Positions 5,242 through 13,574 are shown, counted from the first letter of the stretch. The stretch: DNA of 13,810 nucleotides from Anaerolineales bacterium (GCA_016928525.1 JAFGKO010000011.1:1-13810); one strand, 5' to 3'. Notes: a model not told the origin generated them from the sequence alone. Translations and numbers: made by a program.

Positions 5242-6681
5242 TTATTTGGACTTCAGGTAGGCATCAATAGCCTGGGCAGCCTTGATCCCGGCGGCCATGG
5301 CAGTACCTACGATGGACGGTCCGGTAACACAATCGCCGCCGGAGAAAACGCCCGCGCGGGTGGTGGCGCCGGTCTCTTCGTCCACGACCTTGATCAGACC
5401 CCAATTTTGCGTTTCCAACTCCGGCGTGGTCTCGCCGATGACCGGGTCGGGCCAGTAGCCCAGAGCCAGAATGGCTGTGTCAGCAGCCACGCTGAAGTTC
5501 GATCCCTCCACCGGGACCGGGCGACGGCGTCCGGAAGCATCCGGTTCGCCCAATTCCATTTCGAGGCACTCGACGGCGATCAGGTGACCATCCTCCCCGG
5601 CAATGAATCTCACCGGCTGGGTCAGGAAGCGGTATTTGGCGCCCTCCTCCTGAGCCATCTGGCGGTCTTTCTTCCCACCGGGCATCTCGTTTTCGGTACG
5701 GCGATACAGGCAGGTGACCTCATCCGCGCCCAGGCGCAGCGCGGTGCGCAGACAGTCGGAAGCCGTGTCGCCGCCACCGATCACCACCACGCGCTTGCCG
5801 ACCTGCGGGAGTTCGCGTTTGTCCGCGGGCAGGTAGCGGGGGTCAACGTTGCCGCGGATCAGGAAGTCGGTGGCCTCATACACGCCGGGCAGGTCGGTGC
5901 CAGGGGTCTTCTCCATCTTGGCATCGATGCCAGCGCCCACTCCCAGGAAGACCGCTTCAAAACCCTCTGCGTACAAGTCGTCGACTGTTTTGTCTTTACC
6001 GATGTAGGTGTCACCAACAAACTTGACTCCGGCCTGCTCGAGGTCGCCCCATTTGTCCCAGACCACGTTTTTCGGCAGTTTGAAGTTGGGGATGCCGTAG
6101 AGCAACAGGCCGCCCGGAGCGGGCTTGGCGTCGAAAATGGTGACGGCATGTCCCTGCTTCACCAGTTTCTCGGCGACGGCCAGGCCTGCCGGTCCGGCTC
6201 CAACCACGGCAACCTTTTTGCCGGTCGGTGCACCAACGGGAATCTGGTAAGGCTGGTGCTCACGTTCGTAGTCCAGGCCAAAGGCCTCCAGCGCGCCAGT
6301 CAGGACGGGCTCTCCGCGTTTGTTGCGCGGGCAAGCGCCCTGGCAGAGTTGCTCGTGCGGGCAGACCCGTCCGCAAATTTCGGGCAGCGTACTGGTCTGG
6401 TGATAAACCTGGGCGGCTTCGAGGAAGCGACCTTGCTCAATCAACCCCATAGCCGTGGGGATGTCATTGTGGGCGGGGCAGGCCTTCATACAGGGAGACG
6501 GATCGGGACAATGGATGCAGCGGGTCGCCTCCCGCATGGCGCGTTCGGCATCGAACGAGATGACTACATCGTCAAAATCACAAACGCGTACCTCGGGTGG
6601 GCGCAGGTCCAGATCCTGGAAGGGGATCTGCATACGCGCTTTGCGGTCAACTTGTGTGGGATTCTCGGGAGTGGCTGTCAT
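5242..6681 (-). CDS. gltD: GltD-like NAD(P)-dependent FeS flavoprotein (glutamate synthase small-subunit family)
   Basis: A protein of 479 residues, normal length for the family. It transfers electrons between NAD(P)H and a partner through FAD and two [4Fe-4S] clusters. The N-terminal Cys residues are all present: Cys55, 58, 64, 68 (CIHC ... CMKAC) and Cys103, 107, 113, 117 (CGRVC ... CQGAC). GAGPAG (161-166) binds FAD, GGGDTA (302-307) with Arg327/328 binds NADPH, and the C-terminal GGDCVTGPS (448-456) closes the FAD site. The ATG at 6679-6681 is chosen because GGAGG is five bases before it; a 50-residue upstream extension is unlike the family. No large glutamate synthase subunit, NfnA or SudB partner is adjacent, so the enzyme may pair with a distant gltB or serve another reductase. 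The gltD assignment is by family only. Confidence 0.9.
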   Translation of the reverse strand: MTATPENPTQVDRKARMQIPFQDLDLRPPEVRVCDFDDVVISFDAERAMREATRCIHCPDPSPCMKACPAHNDIPTAMGLIEQGRFLEAAQVYHQTSTLPEICGRVCPHEQLCQGACPRNKRGEPVLTGALEAFGLDYEREHQPYQIPVGAPTGKKVAVVGAGPAGLAVAEKLVKQGHAVTIFDAKPAPGGLLLYGIPNFKLPKNVVWDKWGDLEQAGVKFVGDTYIGKDKTVDDLYAEGFEAVFLGVGAGIDAKMEKTPGTDLPGVYEATDFLIRGNVDPRYLPADKRELPQVGKRVVVIGGGDTASDCLRTALRLGADEVTCLYRRTENEMPGGKKDRQMAQEEGAKYRFLTQPVRFIAGEDGHLIAVECLEMELGEPDASGRRRPVPVEGSNFSVAADTAILALGYWPDPVIGETTPELETQNWGLIKVVDEETGATTRAGVFSGGDCVTGPSIVGTAMAAGIKAAQAIDAYLKSK

Positions 6682-6900
6682 ATCGTCCTCCGGCATAGCA
6701 TTTGTGCATAATAGAACAAGCGATACTATGATAATACCGAAAGTCAAAGCCTCTTTACAGGCTCTAATGTCACCATCGTTGACGACAATCATCACCTTAA
6801 TAAAATGATGCTTGGCGTTAGGGCAACGCACACTTGCGGCACTGTCGCGGGCAGAGCTGGCCTCCCAGTCTGGGACTTGAATACCATCCCCTGACTAAAA

Positions 6901-6924
6901 CAAAAAAGCCCATTTCAGAGCTTT
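6901..6924 (-). terminator. Terminator of tRNA-Asn
   Basis: On the minus strand AAAGCTC pairs with GGGCTTT (7 bp, one G-U) around TGAAAT, followed by more T residues. It lies a few bases after the tRNA 3' end. Confidence 0.75.
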
Positions 6925-6929
6925 TAAAG

Positions 6930-7002
6930 CTCCTGACCTAGGACTTGAACCTAGAACCTAGCGGTTAACAGCCGCCCGCTCTGCCAATTGAGCTAGTCAG
7001 GA
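6930..7002 (-). tRNA. tRNA-Asn (anticodon GTT)
   Basis: A 73-base cloverleaf. The acceptor stem is TCCTGAC/GTCAGGA with G as discriminator. The D arm is GCTC/GAGC, the anticodon stem GGCGG/CCGCT with loop CTGTTAA (GTT), and the T arm CTAGG-TTCAAGT-CCTAG. No CCA is encoded. It lies downstream of glpX in the same direction, with repeat sequences between, and has its own terminator. Confidence 0.96.
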
Positions 7003-7063
7003 AGGCGAGCAAGATTATAAGGGGAAGGCAGGGGGGTGTCAAGTTAATTCTGTAAATGATGGC

Positions 7064-7096
7064 ATTGCGAGGAGCCGCCAGCGGCGACGTGGCAAT
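7064..7096. repeat. Small palindromic repeat, REP-like
   Basis: A nested stem: ATTGC (7064-7068) with GCAAT (7092-7096), and inside it GCCGC-CA-GCGGC (7074-7085). It does not belong to a gene and lies with a second imperfect palindrome in the glpX/tRNA-Asn gap. It resembles small dispersed palindromes found in many environmental bacterial genomes. Confidence 0.5.
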
Positions 7097-7133
7097 CCCA
7101 TGTTTGCAGGTTACTTGAGATTGCCATGCCCTT

Positions 7134-7168
7134 TGGTTTCGATACGCCGCCACGCGGTTACTCAACCA
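7134..7168. repeat. Imperfect palindromic repeat
   Basis: The outer arms TGGTT/AACCA enclose a GC-rich core with partially matching GATACG and GGTTAC. The pattern recalls the widespread TGGTTTCGATACGC...ACTCAACCA type of intergenic repeat. No coding potential. Confidence 0.45.
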
Positions 7169-7182
7169 GCTGGGCCCACACA

Positions 7183-7200
7183 TCATCCCCGGAGGGATGA
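7183..7200 (-). terminator. Hairpin directly after glpX, weak terminator candidate
   Basis: TCATCCC and GGGATGA form a 7-bp stem with a four-base loop, three bases beyond the glpX stop codon. No T-run follows on the minus strand, so it may protect the 3' end or pause rather than terminate. Confidence 0.35.
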
Positions 7201-7203
7201 CAT

Positions 7204-8190
7204 CTAATACTTAATCTCACTCAATTCGTGCAACTTGTTAATGGAATGCGTGGCTTCGATGCGGCGCACCGTACCGGTCAATCCGCGCACGACCAGGCTG
7301 TCAGTTCGCGCGCCATCGCCAAAGTATTTGACGCCTTTGAGCAATTCGCCATCGGTGATGCCGGTGGCCGCAAAGAAGACATCTTCGGAGGAGACCAGAT
7401 CGTCCATGGTCAGCACTTTGTCGAAGTCGTAACCGGCTTCGCGCCCACGGCGCAGTTCATCCTCGTCGCGGGCATACAGTTTGCCCTGGATCTCACCGCC
7501 CATAGCGCGCAAGGCGCAGGCCGCCAGCACGCCTTCCGGCGTGCCACCGATGCCAAAGAGCACGTCGATACCGGTGCCGGGCAAAGCCGTCATCAGCGCG
7601 GCAGCCACGTCTCCGTCCGGGATGAGGCGGATGCGCGCGCCCATCTTGCGGATCTCAGCCACCAGGTCTTTGTGACGCGGGCGGTCCAGCACGATGGTGG
7701 TCAGGTCGTCGATATCCTTCCCCATGGCTTTGGCAATTATTTTTATGTTATCCGATACAGGCGCTTCGATATCGATCTTGCCTTTGGCTTGCGGGCCGAC
7801 GGCAATCTTGTCCATGTACATGAACGGGCCAGGATCAAACATGGTACCACGCGGTGAAACCGAAACGGTGGCAATCGAGTTGGTACGGCCAAATGCCAGC
7901 GGACTGGTGCCATCGATCGGATCAACTGCCACGTCCACTTTAGGAGGCAAGCCATTGCCAACCTGTTCGCCATTGTAGAGCATGGGCGCGTTATCTTTTT
8001 CACCCTCCCCAATCACGATCACGCCATCCATAGAGACGGCGCTGAGTATCAGGCGCATCGCTTCCACCGCTGCATGGTCAGCTTTTTCCTTTTCACCGCG
8101 TCCCATCCAACGGCCAGATGCCAGAGCAGCAGCCTCGGTCACGCGCACGATCTCGAGCGCCAGGTTACGAGTTGGTTCGCTTAAAGACAT
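7204..8190 (-). CDS. glpX: Fructose-1,6-bisphosphatase class II
   Basis: A protein of 328 residues, the usual GlpX length. It hydrolyses fructose 1,6-bisphosphate to fructose 6-phosphate in gluconeogenesis (in some lineages also sedoheptulose bisphosphate), needing a divalent metal. The metal and phosphate motifs are intact: Asp38 in KADHAA, Glu62 in IGEGEKDNAPM (60-70), DPIDGT (90-95) and GGTPEGVLAA in the second half. AGGAGG lies seven bases before the ATG. It follows cdsA in the same direction, but a 145-base gap containing a perfect 52-bp palindrome separates them, so separate control is likely. Confidence 0.96.
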   Translation of the reverse strand: MSLSEPTRNLALEIVRVTEAAALASGRWMGRGEKEKADHAAVEAMRLILSAVSMDGVIVIGEGEKDNAPMLYNGEQVGNGLPPKVDVAVDPIDGTSPLAFGRTNSIATVSVSPRGTMFDPGPFMYMDKIAVGPQAKGKIDIEAPVSDNIKIIAKAMGKDIDDLTTIVLDRPRHKDLVAEIRKMGARIRLIPDGDVAAALMTALPGTGIDVLFGIGGTPEGVLAACALRAMGGEIQGKLYARDEDELRRGREAGYDFDKVLTMDDLVSSEDVFFAATGITDGELLKGVKYFGDGARTDSLVVRGLTGTVRRIEATHSINKLHELSEIKY

Positions 8191-8241
8191 ACATTCCTCC
8201 TGAGAATATGTTTGACTCTATGGAATTTCCGTGGTAGACAC

Positions 8242-8293
8242 CCGGATTTGGGGGTGAGGGCGTGCGTACGCACGCCCTCACCCCCAAATCCGG
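8242..8293. repeat. Perfect 52-bp palindrome between cdsA and glpX
   Basis: Each arm is 26 bases, beginning CCGGATTTGGGGGTGAGGGC and meeting at GTAC with no spacer. Every base pairs; symmetry breaks immediately outside (C opposite C). No T-run follows on the minus strand, so it is not a normal intrinsic terminator, though the RNA hairpin would be extremely stable. It could be a transcript-end barrier, a protein site or a palindromic mobile repeat. Confidence 0.9.
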
Positions 8294-8335
8294 CCCCCTT
8301 TCACGGCAAAACCTGAAAAACCATATGTTTGTTTG

Positions 8336-9142
8336 TTACAGCAAAAACCATTGGATATAGTAATAGCCAATCACAGCAGCCCAAAGCCATGCATCGAGAC
8401 GGTCGAACGCGCCTCCATGACCTGGGATGAGCGTGCCCGAATCCTTGACGCCAGCCGGACGTTTGAACAGGCTTTCACCCAGGTCCCCCAGTGGAGCAAC
8501 CACGCTCAGGATCAGGCCGAGGATCGCTCCCTGCCAGATGGAGATTTCCAGCGGCCCCCAGGTGGAATACGCAAAAGCAAAAAAACCGCCGTAGACGGTT
8601 CCCGTAATGACGCCCGCCCAATAGCCCTCCCAACTCTTCCTGGGGCTCAGGCGCGGAGCCAATTTGTGACGTCCGTAGGCTACGCCAATGCTGTAAGCGC
8701 CGGTGTCCGCCATCCACGCGGAAGGCAAAACAAGGAACAGCCACCATCCCCCGTTAGGCAAATTTCTCAAGTCCAGCAAATAGGCTCCTACCCAGCCTAG
8801 GTAGGCCAGACCTGCGGCAGTGGCGGCAAAATCCAGCGCAGCTTTTTCGCGCCCGCGCTCATAAGCGAACGTATGATACCCAAGAGCCACCAGCAACAGG
8901 GCAGCAAACAACCCGCCCGCAAATTCCGGGAAAAAATCCCGCGCTATCAAAATCAAGAAAACGCCTCCAACGGTAATCCAGGTTGAAGGCTCGATCTGCA
9001 TGGCGCGGAACAACTGAGTATATTCGTAGGCCGCCGCCACAATAAAAAAACCCAGGAAAATAAAAAACGGGACTCCCCCAAAAAGCAAAGCTGGCATGCC
9101 AATAGCCAGCAAGACCAGGGCAGTAATGGTTCGTTTAACCAT
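8336..9142 (-). CDS. cdsA: Phosphatidate cytidylyltransferase (CDP-diacylglycerol synthase)
   Basis: An integral membrane enzyme of 268 residues that converts phosphatidic acid and CTP to CDP-diacylglycerol, the precursor of membrane phospholipids. About eight hydrophobic segments span the protein, beginning with residues 8-38. The C-terminal family signature is complete: SLFKRPAGVKDSGTLIPGHG (224-243), then GAFDRLD, and Asp146 in WMADTGAY and the LSPRKSWEG segment (165-173) are also conserved. Its start overlaps the end of uppS by eight bases, so the two are translationally coupled. This order is standard for the uppS-cdsA part of the operon. It appears to be the last gene of that operon before the palindrome. 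Confidence 0.96.
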   Translation of the reverse strand: MVKRTITALVLLAIGMPALLFGGVPFFIFLGFFIVAAAYEYTQLFRAMQIEPSTWITVGGVFLILIARDFFPEFAGGLFAALLLVALGYHTFAYERGREKAALDFAATAAGLAYLGWVGAYLLDLRNLPNGGWWLFLVLPSAWMADTGAYSIGVAYGRHKLAPRLSPRKSWEGYWAGVITGTVYGGFFAFAYSTWGPLEISIWQGAILGLILSVVAPLGDLGESLFKRPAGVKDSGTLIPGHGGAFDRLDAWLWAAVIGYYYIQWFLL

Positions 9143-9878
9143 GCACTTTGCCCACCGCTTCCGTTACTCCGCCGTAGCGACGGTCACGCTGAGCGAATGC
9201 CTCCAGGGCACGGTAATACTCCTCCTTATCGAAGTCCGGCCAATAGGTCGGTGTAATGTACCACTCTGAATAAGCAGCCTGCCAGATCAAGAAGTTGCTC
9301 ACCCGCAACTCTCCAGAAGTACGGATGATCAAGTCCGGGTCAGGGACGCCGGCGGTGTAGAGATAACGGCTTACCAGTTCATCCGTAACTTCGTTTGTGG
9401 AAACTCCGTCTTCGATCATTTGCTGGATAGCATGGACAATTTCATCGCGCCCACCATAATTGAAGGCGATGTTCAACACCAGACGGGTATTATCCTTCGT
9501 GACCTCGATGGCATCCAGCACTTTTTCCTGTAACGTGGGTGCAAGCCGTTCCAGCCGTCCGATATGCCGCAACTGGACCCCTTCCTCATGCAGCTCTTTC
9601 AATTCCTTATCGATCACATCCTCAAGGATGCGCATCAACCCCTGAACCTCTTCGGGTGGCCTGCCCCAGTTTTCAGTCGAGAAGGCGTAGATGGTCAGAT
9701 ATTTGACGCCGAATTCCACCGAGGCGCGAATGATACGGCGCAGGTTTTCGGTTCCAGCACGATGACCCGCCAGACGGGGCAGGCCGCGCGAAATAGCCCA
9801 ACGACCGTTGCCATCCATGATGATGGCAACGTGAAGGGGCATCTTATTGGCAGGTAAGGTAGAAAGGGAATCCGTCAT
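9135..9878 (-). CDS. uppS: Isoprenyl transferase (undecaprenyl diphosphate synthase)
   Basis: A cytosolic, membrane-associated cis-prenyltransferase of 247 residues that extends farnesyl diphosphate with isopentenyl units to make the C55 lipid carrier for cell-wall and glycan assembly. The motifs are complete: IIMDGNGRW (19-27) with catalytic Asp22, GHR (38-40), FSTENW (66-71), NYGGRDEI (140-147) and RTSGELRVSNFL (186-197). The ATG lies 21 bases after the frr stop. No clear Shine-Dalgarno is seen there, so coupling to frr translation is likely. The length matches the family. Confidence 0.97.
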   Translation of the reverse strand: MTDSLSTLPANKMPLHVAIIMDGNGRWAISRGLPRLAGHRAGTENLRRIIRASVEFGVKYLTIYAFSTENWGRPPEEVQGLMRILEDVIDKELKELHEEGVQLRHIGRLERLAPTLQEKVLDAIEVTKDNTRLVLNIAFNYGGRDEIVHAIQQMIEDGVSTNEVTDELVSRYLYTAGVPDPDLIIRTSGELRVSNFLIWQAAYSEWYITPTYWPDFDKEEYYRALEAFAQRDRRYGGVTEAVGKVHG

Positions 9879-9899
9879 TCTGATCGTAGCTTGTGGGGA

Positions 9900-10457
9900 C
9901 TACACTTCCATGATCTCTTTTTCTTTTTCCTGACCGTGTTTGTTAATATCCTCGATAAAGCGATCGGTCAGCTTTTGCAGATCATCTTCTCCTCGTTTCA
10001 GTTCGTCTTCAGAGATCAACTTCTCTTTTTCAAAGTCGCGCATATCGTTCTGGGTATCACGCCTGATGTTGCGCACAGCGATACGCGCTTCTTCCAAACG
10101 GTTATGAACAACCTTCACCAGATCGCGACGTCGTTCTTCGGTCAGGGGAGGCAGGTTCAGGTGTATGGACTTGCCATCGTTATTGGGTGTCAGGCCCAGG
10201 TCCGAGGCGAGAATCGCGCGCTCCACATCCTTGAGTGAAGAGGAGTCGAAAGGCTTGATCAGTATGGAACGCGGTTCCGGTACACTGATCGAGGCTAATT
10301 GCATGAGAGGGGTCGGGGTATCATAATAGATGACAGAAAGTTTTTCTACCAGGGCAGGGTTGGCGCGTCCCGTCCGGATGACAGCCAGGTCATTTTCCAG
10401 GGATTGGATGGCGCCATTCATGCGACTTTCTGCCTCTTTAAGCATGTCTTTTATCAC
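9900..10457 (-). CDS. frr: Ribosome recycling factor
   Basis: A protein of 185 residues, exactly the normal bacterial length. It acts with EF-G to split post-termination 70S ribosomes. It shows the conserved RTGRANPALVEK (28-39), the YYDTPTPLMQLASI hinge segment (44-57) and the RNIRRDTQND-type helix near the C-terminus. The start is GTG at 10455-10457, with AGGAGG five bases before it; a later in-frame ATG has no such site and would remove the first conserved helix residues. About 210 bases separate it from pyrH. No strong promoter or other gene is visible there. Confidence 0.97.
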   Translation of the reverse strand: MIKDMLKEAESRMNGAIQSLENDLAVIRTGRANPALVEKLSVIYYDTPTPLMQLASISVPEPRSILIKPFDSSSLKDVERAILASDLGLTPNNDGKSIHLNLPPLTEERRRDLVKVVHNRLEEARIAVRNIRRDTQNDMRDFEKEKLISEDELKRGEDDLQKLTDRFIEDINKHGQEKEKEIMEV

Positions 10458-10666
10458 CTCAGCCTCCTGACAACTCGGAGCATTTATTTATAAGGATACC
10501 CCAAAATGCTGAAATTCGCTACGGGAAATGAGAGCATGAGAGCAATCATACGGATTTTGATAGACTCTCAATCAGGAGTTTCGCAATTGAATGGGAGAAG
10601 CTCGAAAATAAGGAGAGCGCGCGCCACACGCCTCCTCGGTTTCGATATCTTTTCGCAAACGTTGTC

Positions 10667-11422
<756 letters not shown>

Positions 11423-11478
11423 TTACGCAATTCGCGAAATGGTGTCGAAAATTCGACTGCGCAACCCCTGAGATAAAG

Positions 11479-11506
11479 AAAAGGCCAACCTTCGGGTTGG
11501 CCTTTT
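11479..11506 (-). terminator. Rho-independent terminator after tsf
   Basis: AAAAGGCCAACC and GGTTGGCCTTTT form a 12-bp stem with a four-base loop (CGAA on the minus strand), two bases past the tsf stop codon. It is symmetric enough to work in both directions. It separates rpsB-tsf from pyrH onward. Confidence 0.92.
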
Positions 11507-11508
11507 GA

Positions 11509-12114
11509 CTACTCAGATACGCTTTCACCCAACTCCCAACGCTGGAAGCGGCGAATGACGATATTTTCGCCTGTTTTGCCGATCGTTTCAAGCACAAGTT
11601 TCTCAGCTGTCAGCTCTTCATCGCGGATGTAAGCCTGGCGCAACAGGACAACTTCATCCTTGAATTTTTCAAGGCGCCCGGCCACGATCTTATCCAGAAT
11701 AGCCTCGGGTTTGCCTTCTTCCTTGGCGCGGGCTCGAGCGATTTCCGCTTCATGCTCCAGAACCTCCGCCGGGATTTCGTCTTCCCGGATATAGTGCGGC
11801 GCGGAAGCAGCGATCTGCAGGGCAATTTCATGCGCTAATTTGCGGAAATCTTCCGAGCGGGCCACAAAATCGGTTTCGCAGTTGACCTCAACCATCACAC
11901 CAACCCGACCATCGCCATGCGAGTATAACTCGATAACACCCTGAGAGGCAGTACGATCTGAGCGTTTAGCAGCAGTAGCCACACCCTTTTCACGCAAGAA
12001 GTCTACCGCTTTATCGAAATCGCCGTTCGCATCTGTAAGCGCCTTGCGGCAATCCAATATGCCTGCGCCGGTTGCATCACGCAGTTCCTTGATCATTTCA
12101 GTCGTGATTTCCAT
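11509..12114 (-). CDS. tsf: Elongation factor Ts
   Basis: A protein of 201 residues and the GDP/GTP exchange factor for EF-Tu. It belongs to the short EF-Ts class found in several phyla, with a single core rather than the longer E. coli form. Residues 1-45 form the UBA-like EF-Tu binding domain (LRDATGAGILDCRKAL, 11-26). The second signature CETDFVAR (79-86) contains the Asp-Phe pair that disrupts the Mg site of EF-Tu. GAGGA lies seven bases before the ATG, 24 bases after rpsB. A strong terminator follows. Confidence 0.97.
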   Translation of the reverse strand: MEITTEMIKELRDATGAGILDCRKALTDANGDFDKAVDFLREKGVATAAKRSDRTASQGVIELYSHGDGRVGVMVEVNCETDFVARSEDFRKLAHEIALQIAASAPHYIREDEIPAEVLEHEAEIARARAKEEGKPEAILDKIVAGRLEKFKDEVVLLRQAYIRDEELTAEKLVLETIGKTGENIVIRRFQRWELGESVSE

Positions 12115-12138
12115 ATTCTATTCCTCGATTATGCAAAT

Positions 12139-13242
12139 TTACTCTACATTGTCCTCAGACTTGCTTGAGTCTTCTTCATCTACATCGTCTGCCACTTCTT
12201 CTTCGCCAGATTCTTCTACATCATCTGCCACTACTTCTTCGTCAGATTCTTCTTCTGCAGTATCTTCCAGTTCATCCGTTACAGCAACTACTTCAACGTC
12301 CTCTTCCTTTGCTTTGCGGTCGCGGCTCTTGGCCTTCACTTCTTCTATTTCATCCACCACTTCTTCATCTTCCACTTCTTCTTCATCTTCTTCAGCAGGC
12401 TTGCGGCTGACGCTCAACTTAGCCAGCGTGGCTTCGCCGAGCAGGTCTTCTTCTTCGATATCCTGGTCGTCCTCATCCACTACCTTGGTCACTTTGGCGG
12501 AAGCAGACACCTCAGTCGGAGTCGGAGCGGGGCCTTCTTCCGCAGTCCCTTCATCCTTACGCACAGCCTGACCTTCAAGGACTGCGTCTGCCACTTTGGC
12601 TACCAACAGTTTGATGGCGCGGATGGCGTCGTCGTTGGAGGGGATGACGTAATCAATACCCTGCGGATTGCAGTTCGTGTCAACCAGGGCCACAATGGGG
12701 ATATTGAGCAGGTTGGCTTCATGGACAGCCGCATCTTCCCGGCAAACATCCACAATGAAAAGCAGATCGGGCAAGCGCTTCATGTTACGGACCCCGGAGA
12801 GGCGCAGTTCCAAACGAGCAATTTCACGCTCGATTAGCAGGCCTTCTTTTTTGGTCAGGAGATTGATCTCGCCGCTATCGCGCAATTTCTCGAGGCGTTC
12901 CAATTCCTGAACGCGCTGGTAAATCGTGGACCAGTTGGTCAGCGTGCCTCCCAGCCAGCGTTCGGTCACATAGGGCATGCCACAACGGGTTGCTTCTTCC
13001 AAGATGGTCTCTTGCGCCTGGCGCTTGGTGCCGACGAAGAGAATCGTGCCGCCCTCTGCAGCCTTGTCACGAATGACGGTATAAGCCTGGTTGAGCAATT
13101 TGACGGTTTGCTGCAGGTCGATAATATGAATACCGTTACGCTCTGTGAAGATGTACGGTTTCATGCGTGGGTCCCACTTATTCGTTCGGTGTCCGAAATG
13201 GACGCCGCTTTCGAGCAGGGCTTTCATAGCAATAATGGCCAT
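12139..13242 (-). CDS. rpsB: Ribosomal protein S2 with long acidic C-terminal extension
   Basis: A small-subunit protein with 367 residues in all. The S2 core (about 1-228) is normal: [19 protein letters not shown] (9-27), FVGTKRQAQ (69-77), the [15 protein letters not shown] segment (90-104) and [13 protein letters not shown] (182-194). The last 140 residues are an Asp/Glu/Val-rich tail that most S2 proteins lack, broken by one less acidic segment, [16 protein letters not shown] (267-282). Near the end there is a 12-residue tandem repeat (333-356), matched by 32 of 36 identical bases in the DNA. The start has AAGGAGG eight bases upstream. The core is certain; the tail is unusual but in frame with no stop or shift, and tsf follows directly, so it is part of the gene. 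Confidence 0.97.
   Translation of the reverse strand: MAIIAMKALLESGVHFGHRTNKWDPRMKPYIFTERNGIHIIDLQQTVKLLNQAYTVIRDKAAEGGTILFVGTKRQAQETILEEATRCGMPYVTERWLGGTLTNWSTIYQRVQELERLEKLRDSGEINLLTKKEGLLIEREIARLELRLSGVRNMKRLPDLLFIVDVCREDAAVHEANLLNIPIVALVDTNCNPQGIDYVIPSNDDAIRAIKLLVAKVADAVLEGQAVRKDEGTAEEGPAPTPTEVSASAKVTKVVDEDDQDIEEEDLLGEATLAKLSVSRKPAEEDEEEVEDEEVVDEIEEVKAKSRDRKAKEEDVEVVAVTDELEDTAEEESDEEVVADDVEESGEEEVADDVDEEDSSKSEDNVE
12175..12246 (-). repeat. 36-bp tandem duplication in the S2 acidic tail
   Basis: Two adjacent 36-base units encode [12 protein letters not shown] and [12 protein letters not shown]. They differ at four bases. The surrounding tail is built from GAA/GAT-rich codons and probably grows and shrinks by slippage. 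Confidence 0.85.
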
Positions 13243-13404
13243 AGGGAAAACCTCCTTCGCGTTTGGCCTCCGCTCCGTTCAACCCGTCCGGCAACCACGT
13301 CTTCAAGTCCGTGGCACGCACCGGTCGGTCCGGGAACGTGTGAGATTGGGATATATATTGCCTATCCCGGGGCAGAATATGTCCCGCCCATCTGGACGGG
13401 AGCG
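13243..13404 (-). promoter_or_regulatory. Long 5' leader of rpsB, possible autoregulatory RNA
   Basis: About 160 bases of untranslated RNA lie between the -10 box and the rpsB start. Near its 5' end CCCGTCC-AGAT-GGGCGGG forms a 7-bp hairpin, followed by further GC-rich complementary stretches up to the Shine-Dalgarno. S2 leaders are feedback-regulated in other bacteria by S2 binding. That this one works so is inference; no known leader consensus was matched. Confidence 0.4.
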
Positions 13405-13409
13405 GCGAG

Positions 13410-13417
13410 ATTATACC
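13410..13417 (-). promoter_or_regulatory. Extended -10 promoter of rpsB-tsf
   Basis: On the minus strand TGGTATAAT gives a perfect TATAAT (13415-13410) with the TGn extension. The -35 position is not consensus and overlaps the -35 of the divergent tRNA-Glu promoter. Confidence 0.65.
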
Positions 13418-13428
13418 ATAGAATTTAA

Positions 13429-13457
13429 TTGACGCGCCAGAAACGCTATGATACAAT
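13429..13457 (+). promoter_or_regulatory. Sigma70-type promoter of tRNA-Glu
   Basis: TTGACG (13429-13434) and TACAAT (13452-13457) stand 17 bases apart. The mature tRNA begins 15 bases after the -10. Confidence 0.8.
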
Positions 13458-13471
13458 CCCCCCGCTTAATC

Positions 13472-13544
13472 GCCCCCATCGTCTAGCGGCCCAGGACGTG
13501 GCCCTCTCAAGGCCAAAACCGGGGTTCGAGTCCCCGTGGGGGCA
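13472..13544 (+). tRNA. tRNA-Glu (anticodon CTC)
   Basis: A 73-base cloverleaf. The acceptor stem is GCCCCCA/TGGGGGC, discriminator A. The anticodon stem TGGCC/GGCCA carries loop CTCTCAA (CTC), and the T arm is CGGGG-TTCGAGT-CCCCG. No CCA is encoded. A single gene with its own promoter and terminator, divergent from rpsB. Confidence 0.96.
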
Positions 13545-13549
13545 CAATC

Positions 13550-13574
13550 ACCGCCGACAAGGCGGTTTTTTTTT
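13550..13574 (+). terminator. Rho-independent terminator of tRNA-Glu
   Basis: ACCGCC and GGCGGT form a 6-bp stem around GACAA, followed by a run of eight more T residues. Confidence 0.92.

Noticed and set aside
5227..6711. 494-residue open frame on the plus strand
   Set aside because: Antisense shadow of the GltD-like gene with no recognisable domain; the minus-strand protein has all its cofactor motifs.
6682..6831. A 50-residue N-terminal extension of the GltD-like protein
   Set aside because: The internal ATG at 6681 has GGAGG five bases away and gives the family length; the extension resembles no GltD N-terminus.
6855..6897. A second, degenerate tRNA next to tRNA-Asn (GGGACTTGAATACC)
   Set aside because: The stretch shares only the T-loop-like GGACTTGAA; no T stem, anticodon stem or acceptor stem can be formed.
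10458..10666. Small gene or promoter in the 209-base pyrH-frr gap
   Set aside because: No frame with a start and ribosome site, and no hexamer pair with good spacing; only a TATAAA near the frr leader, too weak to report.
12044..12571. Ser/Thr-rich open frame of 175 residues on the plus strand
   Set aside because: It is the antisense shadow of the GAA/GAT-rich acidic tail of S2 and of tsf; the minus-strand proteins are unmistakable.
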